A stretch of 36,431 nt of DNA from HGM11525 sp045649145 (GTDB lineage: Bacteria; Bacillota; Clostridia; UBA1381), in assembly GCA_045649145.1 (NCBI GenBank), contig JAZRPK010000026.1, positions 1 through 36,431 of the forward strand. The letters are read 5' to 3'. Each line of letters begins with the position of its first letter. The stretch's first letter is position 1. This document shows, in pieces, positions 23,321 through 30,913 of the stretch. The translations under genes were made by a program, and so were the position numbers. The notes below the pieces were generated by a model that was given only the letters and a program-made list of their open reading frames with translations, was not told the DNA's origin and ran no database searches.

Positions 23321-24121
23321 ATGGCATTCTATATGGAAAAAATGTCAGTTCGCGATATGCAGCTGGCAATGGAAAAAACAAAAACAGTTATTATCCCGAC
23401 AGGTGTAGTTGAACAGCACGGCTTTCATCTGCCCCTTTCAACAGACATTCATAATGTAAAAATGCCCGTTGAGCTTGCGGCTGACAGATTAAATGCTGTT
23501 GTTGCACCGATGGTTAACTACTGCTTCTCAGGTGGTACACTTTTGGGTACTGTTAATGTAAGTCCTAATACATTCGGTCTTTACATATCAGAAATCTGCT
23601 CAGAGTTTGTAGGAATGGGCTTTGAGAATATTATCGTATTCCTTGGACACGCAGGAACAGATAATATTAACGCACTCAAAAACAGCTTACAGATGCTTCT
23701 TCGCAGAAATCCTGATATCGCGAAAAAAATCACGCTCTCATTGGTTCCTGCCTGGGATTTGTCGCCCACATGGCTTAGCGGTTTTGCTATGGAGCCGGAG
23801 CACGATTTCCACGCAGGTATGATGGAAACTGCTCTTATGATGCACTGGGCACCCGAGCTTGTCCGTGACGAAATCGTAATGGACGACGAGTATACATCAA
23901 GAATGATGAGAAGCGATCAGGACTGGTTCGAAAAGAGAACAAAGCCGATTGACCATCCTTTCGTAGTAGAAACGGTTGGACAGAGGGACGAAATCGAAGT
24001 TGGAGTAATGGGCTTCCCTGAAAAAGCAACTAAGGAGCTTGGCGAGAAGATATGCAACGAGATTGTTGACAACCTTGTTGCCTATGTAGATATGCTCGAA
24101 GAACACAGAAAAAATAAATAA
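23321..24121 (+). CDS. creatininase-family metal-dependent amidohydrolase
   Basis: A 266-residue protein with the creatininase fold. Metal ligands can be aligned: Glu31 and His33 in PTGVVEQHG, Asp42 in LSTD, His110 in GHAGTDN (the GHxGN motif with an inserted residue), and HAGMMET (His164, Glu169) in place of HAGExET. The family opens cyclic amides or cleaves formamides (creatinine, FAPy, mycofactocin precursors). AGAAAGGA precedes the ATG. In this cluster it may hydrolyse an amide or lactam formed from the sugar substrate (inference). Confidence 0.85.
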   Translation: MAFYMEKMSVRDMQLAMEKTKTVIIPTGVVEQHGFHLPLSTDIHNVKMPVELAADRLNAVVAPMVNYCFSGGTLLGTVNVSPNTFGLYISEICSEFVGMGFENIIVFLGHAGTDNINALKNSLQMLLRRNPDIAKKITLSLVPAWDLSPTWLSGFAMEPEHDFHAGMMETALMMHWAPELVRDEIVMDDEYTSRMMRSDQDWFEKRTKPIDHPFVVETVGQRDEIEVGVMGFPEKATKELGEKICNEIVDNLVAYVDMLEEHRKNK

Positions 24122-24136
24122 TCGGAGGACACCGAA

Positions 24137-25177
24137 ATGAAAATTAAATGGGGTGTAATCGGCTGCGGCGGAATTGCTGACAGACGAACATTACCGGGTA
24201 TGATGCTCGCAGATAATGCGGAGCTTGTTGCCGTTATGGACGCAAATAAAGCAGCAGCAGACAGTTGCAAGGAAAAGTACAATGCAAAATATGCGTTTGA
24301 CAACATCGAGGAGCTTTTAGCTATTGACGAAATTGAGGCTGTATACATTGCATCACCCGTATTCTGCCATAAGGAGCAGGCGATGGCTGCTGCTGACAGC
24401 GGTAAGCATATTTTGATAGAAAAGCCTGTGGGCCTTACTGCAAAAGAGGCAGAAGAAATTGCTGCATACTGCGATAAAAAGGGCGTCAAGCTGGGCGTCG
24501 GATTTATGATGAGATTTCACGCATATCATCAGAAGATGAAGGAAATCGTATCAAGCGGCAAAATTGGCGAAATCGTATCGGCAAGAGCACAGTTAACCTG
24601 CTGGTATCCCGAGATGGAGAACTGCTGGAGACAGGATATGAAATTATCCGGCGGCGGCGCTATGATGGATATGGGTGTCCATTGTGTTGACCTTATCCGC
24701 TATATCACAGGTATGGAGGTTAAGGAAGCTGCAGGTCTTGTGGGCAATCAGGTGTTTAACTACAGTGTTGAGGACGCCGGTGCAGTAATAATGAGACTTG
24801 AAAACGGTGCTGTTGCATACGTTGATGCAAACTTCAATATCCCCGACGCTGCTGCAAAATGCAAGATTGAATTCTACGGAACAAAGGGCAGCATCTTTGC
24901 ACAAGGCACAATATCTCAGGTCGAAGGCGGAGAGATAGAGGTTCTGTGTGCAGATTCCTCTCTTGGCTATGACGCTAATCAGGACAGAAACGATGTCGCA
25001 CCGATGGAGATAGAGGTTGAATTCGGCAATATGTACACCAAGGAAATTACTGAATTCGGCAAGGCAGTTGCAGGCGAGAGAGAAATACCTATAACAGCCG
25101 CAGATGCTATCGCATCTCAGAAGGTTATCGAGGCTGCTTACGCAAGCAGTGCATCAAAGAAATACGAAACCTTATAA
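24137..25177 (+). CDS. Gfo/Idh/MocA-family NAD(P)-dependent oxidoreductase
   Basis: A 346-residue dehydrogenase. Residues 1-~120 are the Rossmann domain (GVIGCGGIA, residues 6-14; Asp35 at the end of strand 2 favours NAD) with the catalytic EKPV motif at 95-98. The second domain holds GGGAMMDMGVHCVDLIRY with the catalytic Asp/His pair. The family oxidises one hydroxyl of sugars or inositols, often at C3. It starts 15 bases after the creatininase gene and closes the operon before a strong terminator. Confidence 0.9.
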   Translation: MKIKWGVIGCGGIADRRTLPGMMLADNAELVAVMDANKAAADSCKEKYNAKYAFDNIEELLAIDEIEAVYIASPVFCHKEQAMAAADSGKHILIEKPVGLTAKEAEEIAAYCDKKGVKLGVGFMMRFHAYHQKMKEIVSSGKIGEIVSARAQLTCWYPEMENCWRQDMKLSGGGAMMDMGVHCVDLIRYITGMEVKEAAGLVGNQVFNYSVEDAGAVIMRLENGAVAYVDANFNIPDAAAKCKIEFYGTKGSIFAQGTISQVEGGEIEVLCADSSLGYDANQDRNDVAPMEIEVEFGNMYTKEITEFGKAVAGEREIPITAADAIASQKVIEAAYASSASKKYETL

Positions 25178-25184
25178 TATCAAG

Positions 25185-25214
25185 AAGGAAACCGATTTTT
25201 CGGTTTCCTTTTTT
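25185..25214 (+). terminator. terminator of the sugar/amine cluster
   Basis: AAGGAAACCG pairs with CGGTTTCCTT around ATTTTT, followed by T residues. Confidence 0.9.
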
Positions 25215-25221
25215 GCTGCTA

Positions 25222-25250
25222 TTGACAAAAAGTGTAAAAAGAGATAAGAT
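25222..25250 (+). promoter_or_regulatory. promoter of the mutarotase gene
   Basis: TTGACA (25222-25227) and TAAGAT (25245-25250), 17 bases apart. Confidence 0.75.
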
Positions 25251-25280
25251 ATACTTATACTAAATTACGGAGGGATTATT

Positions 25281-25709
25281 ATGTTAAAAGGAGTACCTTC
25301 GGTACTTTCACCGGAGCTTTTGAAGATTATGATGGAGATGGGACACGGCGATGAGCTGGTAATTTCCGACGGAAATTTCCCCGGTGCATCTATGGGTAAA
25401 AGGCTTGTAAGAGCGGACGGCCACGGCGTGCCTGAAATTCTGGATGCTGTTTTGAAATTTATGCCCCTTGATAAATATGTAGATGCGCCCGTTGCACTTA
25501 TGGAGGTTGTAAAGGGCGACAATGTTGTACCAACTATCTGGGACGAGTACAAGGACATTATCGCAAAGTATGAGCCCGATACAAAAATTGAGTTTATGGA
25601 CCGTTTCGATTTTTACGAGCGTGCAAAGAATGCCTATGCCGTTGTAAACACAGGAGAACAGGCTATTTACGCTAACATACTTATCAAAAAAGGTGTAGTA
25701 ACCGAGTAA
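25281..25709 (+). CDS. RbsD/FucU-family sugar mutarotase
   Basis: A 142-residue protein nearest to FucU (L-fucose mutarotase), which interconverts alpha and beta anomers. Visible are LSPELLKIMMEMGHGDE with the catalytic His (GHGD), SDGNFPGAS, and the C-terminal ANILIKKGV. It has its own promoter directly behind the terminator of the six-gene cluster. This suggests a related sugar but separate control. Whether fucose, ribose or another sugar is the substrate cannot be told. Confidence 0.9.
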   Translation: MLKGVPSVLSPELLKIMMEMGHGDELVISDGNFPGASMGKRLVRADGHGVPEILDAVLKFMPLDKYVDAPVALMEVVKGDNVVPTIWDEYKDIIAKYEPDTKIEFMDRFDFYERAKNAYAVVNTGEQAIYANILIKKGVVTE

Positions 25710-25769
25710 ATAAGAATTATTGCCAAAAAAGGTATTGCAAATTTGTGAGGATTTCGGTGATATAACTCT

Positions 25770-25798
25770 TTGACTTTTGGGTGCTGTTGTGGTATAAT
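25770..25798 (+). promoter_or_regulatory. promoter of carD
   Basis: TTGACT (25770-25775) and TATAAT (25793-25798) with a 17-base spacer. Confidence 0.85.
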
Positions 25799-25841
25799 TT
25801 AACTGTGGATTGTAAGTTCACCCGAAAGGAGTAGGCGCGGT

Positions 25842-26327
25842 ATGTATGCAATCGGTGATAAAATTGTATATCCTATGCACGGTGCCGGAGTAATTGAGGC
25901 TATCGAGGAGAGAGTTGTGCTTGGCAAAAAGCAGAACTATTATATAATGCGCATTCCTGCCGGAGATATGACAGTTATGATACCTGAAGAATCCTGTGAG
26001 AATATAGGTGTCAGATTTGTTATCGGTAAGGACGAGGCGTCTAAGGTGCTTGAAGCGTTCAGAAACACGCCCGTTTACGAGGATAATAACTGGAATAAGC
26101 GTCATAGAGATAATATGATAAAGATTAAGTCGGGTGATATATATCAGGTCGTATCGGTTGTGAAAGAGTTGATGCTTCGTGACAGGCAAAAGGGCCTCTC
26201 AACCAGCGAGAGAAAGATGCTTACCTCGGCTAAACAGATTGTCATAAGCGAGCTTGTTCTGTCTAATGTGGCTGACAAGAGCGATATCGAAAGCATAATG
26301 TGTGATACCGTAGAGCAGATGCTATAA
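25842..26327 (+). CDS. CarD-family transcriptional regulator (CdnL/CarD-like)
   Basis: A 161-residue protein. The N-terminal ~60 residues form the RNA-polymerase-interacting Tudor-like domain (AIGDKIVYPMHGAGVIEAIE), shared with the transcription-repair factor Mfd; the rest is helical and DNA-binding (KEL-x-LRDRQKGLSTSERKML). CarD proteins stabilise open promoter complexes. The start follows GAAAGGAG. Its position before ispD and ispF mirrors the order in Mycobacterium, so this link is old. Confidence 0.93.
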   Translation: MYAIGDKIVYPMHGAGVIEAIEERVVLGKKQNYYIMRIPAGDMTVMIPEESCENIGVRFVIGKDEASKVLEAFRNTPVYEDNNWNKRHRDNMIKIKSGDIYQVVSVVKELMLRDRQKGLSTSERKMLTSAKQIVISELVLSNVADKSDIESIMCDTVEQML

Positions 26328-26329
26328 AT

Positions 26330-26357
26330 ATACCGGCAGTATTTCTGTCGGTATTTT
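26330..26357 (+). terminator. weak terminator-like hairpin between carD and ispD
   Basis: ATACCGGCAG pairs with CTGTCGGTAT (one G-U pair) around a TATTT loop and is followed by only three more T. It may let part of the transcription through to ispD, which has no visible promoter of its own. Confidence 0.5.
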
Positions 26358-26380
26358 AATTTACTAAGGGAGAAAAGAGT

Positions 26381-27058
26381 ATGAAAATCAGTGCTGTTAT
26401 AGTAGCTGCCGGCTCGGGCAGAAGAATGGGGGCAGGAATAAATAAGGTATATATGCCTCTTGGGGATAAGTGTGTGCTATGGTATACATTAAAAGCCTTT
26501 GCTGACAGCGGTGTTGTTGATGAAATAGTTATAGTGACAGGTGCAGAGGATATGATAAAGGCGGCTGAGATAGCGTCGGACTTTTCGTTGCCGTTTAGGG
26601 TAGTTGAAGGCGGAAAGGAACGGCAGAATTCGGTATTAAACGGTATAACCGCAGCTGAGGGTGATATGGTTGCTGTCCACGACGGAGCACGTGCGCTCAT
26701 AAGTCCAGAGCTTATTAAGGCGGTTGTCACTGATGCCGAAAAGTACGGTGCGGCGTCTCTCGGCGTTGCACCCAAAGATACAGTTAAGACTGCAGACAAA
26801 GATGGTTTTATTGCCGAAACGATTGACAGAAATAGTGCATACCTCATTCAGACACCGCAGGTCTTTGACAGAAAAGCACTTATAAAAGCGCACGAACAGG
26901 CAATTGCAGACGGCTTTGCTGCAACAGATGATTGCGTTGTAATGGAGCGTGCGGGCGTGAAAGTCAAGATAGTTAATAGCAGCTACGAAAATATTAAGCT
27001 GACGACGCCTGAGGATATTTACACCGCAGAGCGTATTCTTAAGGAGAAAGGAATATAA
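26381..27058 (+). CDS. ispD: 2-C-methyl-D-erythritol 4-phosphate cytidylyltransferase
   Basis: Third step of the non-mevalonate isoprenoid pathway. 225 residues with the CTP-binding loop AAGSGRRMG (residues 8-16), KERQNSVLNG, VHDGARAL and the C-terminal NIKLTTPEDIYTAE. GGGAGAAAAG precedes the ATG. It is coupled to ispF, 4 bases on. Confidence 0.96.
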   Translation: MKISAVIVAAGSGRRMGAGINKVYMPLGDKCVLWYTLKAFADSGVVDEIVIVTGAEDMIKAAEIASDFSLPFRVVEGGKERQNSVLNGITAAEGDMVAVHDGARALISPELIKAVVTDAEKYGAASLGVAPKDTVKTADKDGFIAETIDRNSAYLIQTPQVFDRKALIKAHEQAIADGFAATDDCVVMERAGVKVKIVNSSYENIKLTTPEDIYTAERILKEKGI

Positions 27059-27062
27059 AAAA

Positions 27063-27530
27063 ATGAGGATAGGACAAGGGTATGACGTTCATAAGCTTGT
27101 AGAGGGCAGGGACCTTATTTTATGCGGCGTTAAAATACCGTACGAAAAGGGACTTTTAGGTCACTCTGATGCAGATGTTGCACTGCACGCATTGTCCGAT
27201 GCGCTTTTGGGTGCAGCGGCTCTGGGTGATATCGGAAAGCATTTCCCCGATACAGACGAGCGTTTTAAGGGCGCTGACAGCGTTAAATTACTGGAAGAGG
27301 TCGTGCGTTTGGTAAGAGAAAAGGGCTATACCATTTCAAATGCAGATGTAACCATAATTGCTCAAAGACCGAAAATCGGCGGATATATTGATAGAATGCG
27401 CCAAATAACAGCCGCAGCAATGGGTGTTAATGTTGACAGGGTAAGCGTTAAGGCAACTACCACCGAAAAGCTCGGATTTGAGGGTAGGGGCGAGGGCATA
27501 AGTGCTATGGCAATTGCGCTTTTGGAGTAG
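27063..27530 (+). CDS. ispF: 2-C-methyl-D-erythritol 2,4-cyclodiphosphate synthase
   Basis: Forms the cyclic diphosphate in the non-mevalonate isoprenoid pathway, two steps after IspD. 155 residues with the zinc ligands in GYDVHKL (Asp8, His10), GHSDADV, IGKHFPDTD, and ATTTEKLGFEGRGEG at the C-terminus. It begins 4 bases after the ispD stop. Confidence 0.97.
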   Translation: MRIGQGYDVHKLVEGRDLILCGVKIPYEKGLLGHSDADVALHALSDALLGAAALGDIGKHFPDTDERFKGADSVKLLEEVVRLVREKGYTISNADVTIIAQRPKIGGYIDRMRQITAAAMGVNVDRVSVKATTTEKLGFEGRGEGISAMAIALLE

Positions 27531-27555
27531 CAGGTGTATAAATAGCAGAAAAACT

Positions 27556-27584
27556 TTGACAAACATTTACTATTATGTTATAAT
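27556..27584 (+). promoter_or_regulatory. promoter of the amino acid ABC transporter operon
   Basis: TTGACA (27556-27561) and TATAAT (27579-27584), 17-base spacer, a perfect consensus. Confidence 0.9.
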
Positions 27585-27650
27585 GTATTTATGTTTTCCG
27601 CATTAAATAAATATTAAGCCGTAAGCGGAGCGGCAGAATGGAGAAAAGGT

Positions 27651-28409
27651 ATGTTAAAGAGAATTTTAACAGCAGTATTGGCAGGAATGATGCTTGTTGC
27701 AGCAGCAGGCTGCGGACAGCAGGCAGCAAATGATGGCGAAAAGGTATATGTTGTTGCAACAGATACAACCTTTGCACCCTTTGAGTTCCAGGACGGAAGT
27801 GATTTTGTAGGTATTGATATGGACCTTCTTGCAGCAATTGCAGAGGATCAGGGCTTTGAGTATAAGATTGACGTGCTCGGCTTTAACGCAGCTGTTCAGG
27901 CACTTGAGGTAGGACAGTGTGATGCAGTTATCGCAGGTATGTCCATCACAGATGAAAGAAAGCAGAAGTTTGACTTCACAGACCCGTATTTCGATTCAGG
28001 TGTTGTTATGGCAGTTGCTAAGGACAACGAGGATATCAAGAGCTACGAGGATTTGGCAGGTAAGAATGTAGCTGTTAAGACAGGCACAGAGGGCTACACA
28101 TTTGCTGACTCTATTAAGGATAAATACGGATTTAACCTTGTTACATTTGACGATAGTGCAAATATGTACGAGGATGTTAAAATCGGCAACTCGGTAGCTT
28201 GCTTCGAGGATTATCCTGTTGTAGGATATGCTATTTCTCAGGATATCGGTCTTAAGCTCGTTACAGAGAAGGAGCAGGGCTCATCATATGGTATCGCAGT
28301 TAAGAAGGGCGAAAATGCAGAGCTTCTTAAGATGCTCAATGACGGTCTTGCAAACGTAAGAGCAAACGGCAAGTACGACGAGATTATCGACAGATATATC
28401 AGCGAATAA
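27651..28409 (+). CDS. amino acid ABC transporter substrate-binding lipoprotein
   Basis: A 252-residue solute-binding protein of the GlnH/ArtJ family. Lipobox AAGC with Cys21 follows a hydrophobic signal. The ligand-binding pattern is clear: DTTFAPFEFQDG, GIDMDLLAAIAE, CDAVIAGMSITDERKQKFDFTDPYF, and AVKTGTEGY. It binds a polar amino acid such as glutamine or arginine, not decidable here. Its permease follows after 19 bases. Confidence 0.93.
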   Translation: MLKRILTAVLAGMMLVAAAGCGQQAANDGEKVYVVATDTTFAPFEFQDGSDFVGIDMDLLAAIAEDQGFEYKIDVLGFNAAVQALEVGQCDAVIAGMSITDERKQKFDFTDPYFDSGVVMAVAKDNEDIKSYEDLAGKNVAVKTGTEGYTFADSIKDKYGFNLVTFDDSANMYEDVKIGNSVACFEDYPVVGYAISQDIGLKLVTEKEQGSSYGIAVKKGENAELLKMLNDGLANVRANGKYDEIIDRYISE

Positions 28410-28428
28410 TAATTTGGAGTAGTGTTTT

Positions 28429-29109
28429 ATGGCGGTGTTAAACTTTATTAAGGGAGTGGGAGAGCTGTTTTTGTTAAACAGCGATATGCTCTTAAACGGT
28501 CTTTTAATGACATTAAGGCTGACTGCGATATCCCTTGTCTTGGCGTTCTTTGTCGGAATAATCTTCGGTATAATGAGCGTATCAAAAAGCAAGATACTTA
28601 CATCTATAAGCAAAGCCTATGTATACATAATACGTGGTGTTCCGCTACTGGTTTTGTCGTTCTTTATCTATTTCGGACTTGGTGCTGTTTTTAAGGGCGG
28701 TATCGACAAGATGACAGCGGGTATAATTACGCTGACACTTAATGCCAGTGCATATATGTCCGAGATTGTAAGAGGCGGTATCCAGGCGGTTAACCGTGGT
28801 CAGATGGAGGCTGCAAGAAGCCTTGGTCTTTCATACGCACGTTCTATGCGTATGATTATAATTCCACAGGCGGTAAGAGTTTGCACACCGTCGATTATCA
28901 ACCAGCTTATTATTACGCTAAAGGATACAACCATTCTTTCGACTATCGGTATTGCTGAGTTGGTGCAAACGGGTAAAATCATCATTGCGGCAAATATGAA
29001 ATCCACAGAGATGTGGCTGATTGTTGCAATAATGTATTTCATACCTATAACTGTACTGTCACTTATTTCCGAACGTCTTGAAAGAAAGCTCACAAAAGGA
29101 CAAAAATAA
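28429..29109 (+). CDS. amino acid ABC transporter permease
   Basis: A 226-residue inner membrane permease of the HisM/GlnP type, with about five membrane segments. The EAA loop that docks the ATPase is EAARSLGLSYARSMRMIIIPQA, and the N-terminal NGLLMTLRLTAISLVLA segment and RGVPLLV motif are typical. No ATPase gene follows: a terminator lies directly behind it, so the ATPase must be supplied from elsewhere. Confidence 0.93.
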   Translation: MAVLNFIKGVGELFLLNSDMLLNGLLMTLRLTAISLVLAFFVGIIFGIMSVSKSKILTSISKAYVYIIRGVPLLVLSFFIYFGLGAVFKGGIDKMTAGIITLTLNASAYMSEIVRGGIQAVNRGQMEAARSLGLSYARSMRMIIIPQAVRVCTPSIINQLIITLKDTTILSTIGIAELVQTGKIIIAANMKSTEMWLIVAIMYFIPITVLSLISERLERKLTKGQK

Positions 29110-29112
29110 AAC

Positions 29113-29144
29113 AAAATGCCGCAGGCTTAGCCTGCGGCATTTTT
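29113..29144. terminator. bidirectional terminator
   Basis: AAAATGCCGCAGGC pairs with GCCTGCGGCATTTT around a TTA loop: a very stable stem with T-runs on both strands, serving the convergent permease and propeller genes. Confidence 0.92.
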
Positions 29145-29149
29145 AACTG

Positions 29150-30745
29150 TTATCTTAAAAGTAGTTCTAATACAATTCTCGCTGCATGGCGGCGGGTCAG
29201 CTCGCCTTCTGTCATACAAAAGCAGTTGTGCCCTGCTTTTTTAATCATTTCAACGGCTGCTTCGGCGGTCATTGGAGCGTGAGGGTTAAAACGCCCAAGT
29301 GTTCCCTCGATAATGCCGAGTTTTTTCGCAGTACCTACAGCTGTTGCGAAATAATCGTTATTTGAAACATCTGTAAAATTCTCACGTTCATATGCTAAAA
29401 GTCCGAGCGCCGCTACCAACAGAACTACAAAGTCAGCACGGCTTATCGGCTCGTCGCTGGTTATGTCATTACCTAAAGCGCAGTCGGTTGCCCAGCTTTC
29501 AAGCTCAATATCAGAATGACTGCCTGTTATATACGAGAGCGCATATTGCGACGGCTCCATTTCGCTTGCAAAATCAGTATAGTTATAAAGCCTCTTTGAC
29601 TGTGGCCTAAAGTAAGGCACAACAGAAACGGACAAATCCTTTTGCTTAGCAGAATAAACCTCTATTCTGTCATCGCACAAAATGAGTATATCTGCCGTCA
29701 TATCACCTGTAATATCTGCCCAAACCACCTTGGTGCAATTAGGGAAAGTGTAAACGGGATTTAATTCGCTATCGCACAATGTTGCAGGTGAGCTGCTGCT
29801 GTGAAGAATAAGCATATCATTGCCTGTTCCGTCTAAATTGTGCACAGCAGTAAGCTTGTTAGAGCGTATGTTGTTTTCGGCAATTTTTGCGCCGTAGCAA
29901 TCCAATATAGAAGTTAAATCTCCTGCACAGCAAATCTCGGTGCCGCTATAGTCGGGGCGAAGATTACCTAAAGCAATGTCGGTTGCCGGGCAGCTATTTT
30001 GCCACAGCATCTCGCCCTCTGTGTCGAGTAGAGTGATTTTGTCACCCAGTACGGCAATTGCTTTTTTGCTGTCGCCACGGTGATAGAGGTCGCCGACCCA
30101 CGTATATTTGGCATAGCCGCTGTCCTCGGGAATGGTAAACAGTACGTCGCCATCACCGCTTAAAACAGAGTATCCTGCAATGAGCTCATCTCTGCCATCG
30201 TTATTTATGTCATACGGCCACGGATAATTTCCGATATTGCCCTTGTGAGTCCACATTACATTAAAATTGGAGTCCATTGCCCATAGTTGATGGAAGCGGT
30301 TTTTAAGTACAATATTTTGTGGATACCCTTTGCCCTCCAGGTCAGCAATTATTATAGCATCGTGTGCGTCGGGGGCGGGTAGGGGGTATTGCTTTTTTAT
30401 CTGTCCTGTCATTCCGTCTAAGAAAAGCATCTCGCCGCCGGAGATAAGGAGCAGCTCGTTGTTGCCGTCATTATCTATATCAAAAATCTGGGCAGGGATA
30501 TTAGAGTCGCAAAGAGAGTCTGCATCGAGGTCGGGAGTGCCGAATTGCCACAGCATTTCACCATCGAGATTATATGCTGCTGCATAGATTACCGAATGGG
30601 GGAAATAGCGGTCATCAAAGCCGCTGTCAGGCTGCAGCAGTACAATCTCAAGCCTGCCGTCACCATCCAAATCGCCCAATCGCATATGACAACCTTTCGG
30701 TTGACCAAAGATATCTATTTTCGCTAAAAGTTGTAGCTGGTTCAT
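29150..30745 (-). CDS. FG-GAP/VCBS-type beta-propeller protein with C-terminal SLH-like repeats
   Basis: A 531-residue protein in two parts. Residues ~1-390 are repeats of the type GDLDGDGRLEIVLL, DIDNDGNNELLLIS, DINNDGRDELIAG, with Asp-rich calcium-binding loops of an FG-GAP propeller, resembling the propeller of family 11 rhamnogalacturonan lyases but without identified catalytic residues. Residues ~420-531 look like S-layer homology repeats (ISRADFVVLLVAALGL, FTDVSNNDYF). Such proteins are normally exported, yet the ATG at 30745 with a perfect AGGAGG gives an N-terminus, MNQLQLLAKIDIFG, without a signal peptide. It is a single gene; function unknown. Confidence 0.75.
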   Translation of the reverse strand: MNQLQLLAKIDIFGQPKGCHMRLGDLDGDGRLEIVLLQPDSGFDDRYFPHSVIYAAAYNLDGEMLWQFGTPDLDADSLCDSNIPAQIFDIDNDGNNELLLISGGEMLFLDGMTGQIKKQYPLPAPDAHDAIIIADLEGKGYPQNIVLKNRFHQLWAMDSNFNVMWTHKGNIGNYPWPYDINNDGRDELIAGYSVLSGDGDVLFTIPEDSGYAKYTWVGDLYHRGDSKKAIAVLGDKITLLDTEGEMLWQNSCPATDIALGNLRPDYSGTEICCAGDLTSILDCYGAKIAENNIRSNKLTAVHNLDGTGNDMLILHSSSSPATLCDSELNPVYTFPNCTKVVWADITGDMTADILILCDDRIEVYSAKQKDLSVSVVPYFRPQSKRLYNYTDFASEMEPSQYALSYITGSHSDIELESWATDCALGNDITSDEPISRADFVVLLVAALGLLAYERENFTDVSNNDYFATAVGTAKKLGIIEGTLGRFNPHAPMTAEAAVEMIKKAGHNCFCMTEGELTRRHAARIVLELLLR

Positions 30746-30850
30746 TGGTTTTCCTCCTGTAAGGATTATATTTGCATACCAATCCAATATATATTTTATT
30801 TGAAAATCTGTTAAAATGCAAGCCTTTTCCGAAAATATTGCGAAATGTGA

Positions 30851-30879
30851 TTGTTTTTATGGGCTAAACTTGGTATAAT
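30851..30879 (+). promoter_or_regulatory. putative promoter of mutS2
   Basis: TTGTTT (30851-30856) and TATAAT (30874-30879), 17 bases apart; the -35 is imperfect. Confidence 0.6.
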
Positions 30880-30913
30880 GGAGGTAATAGGAATTTATGA
30901 AGGGAATACAGGA

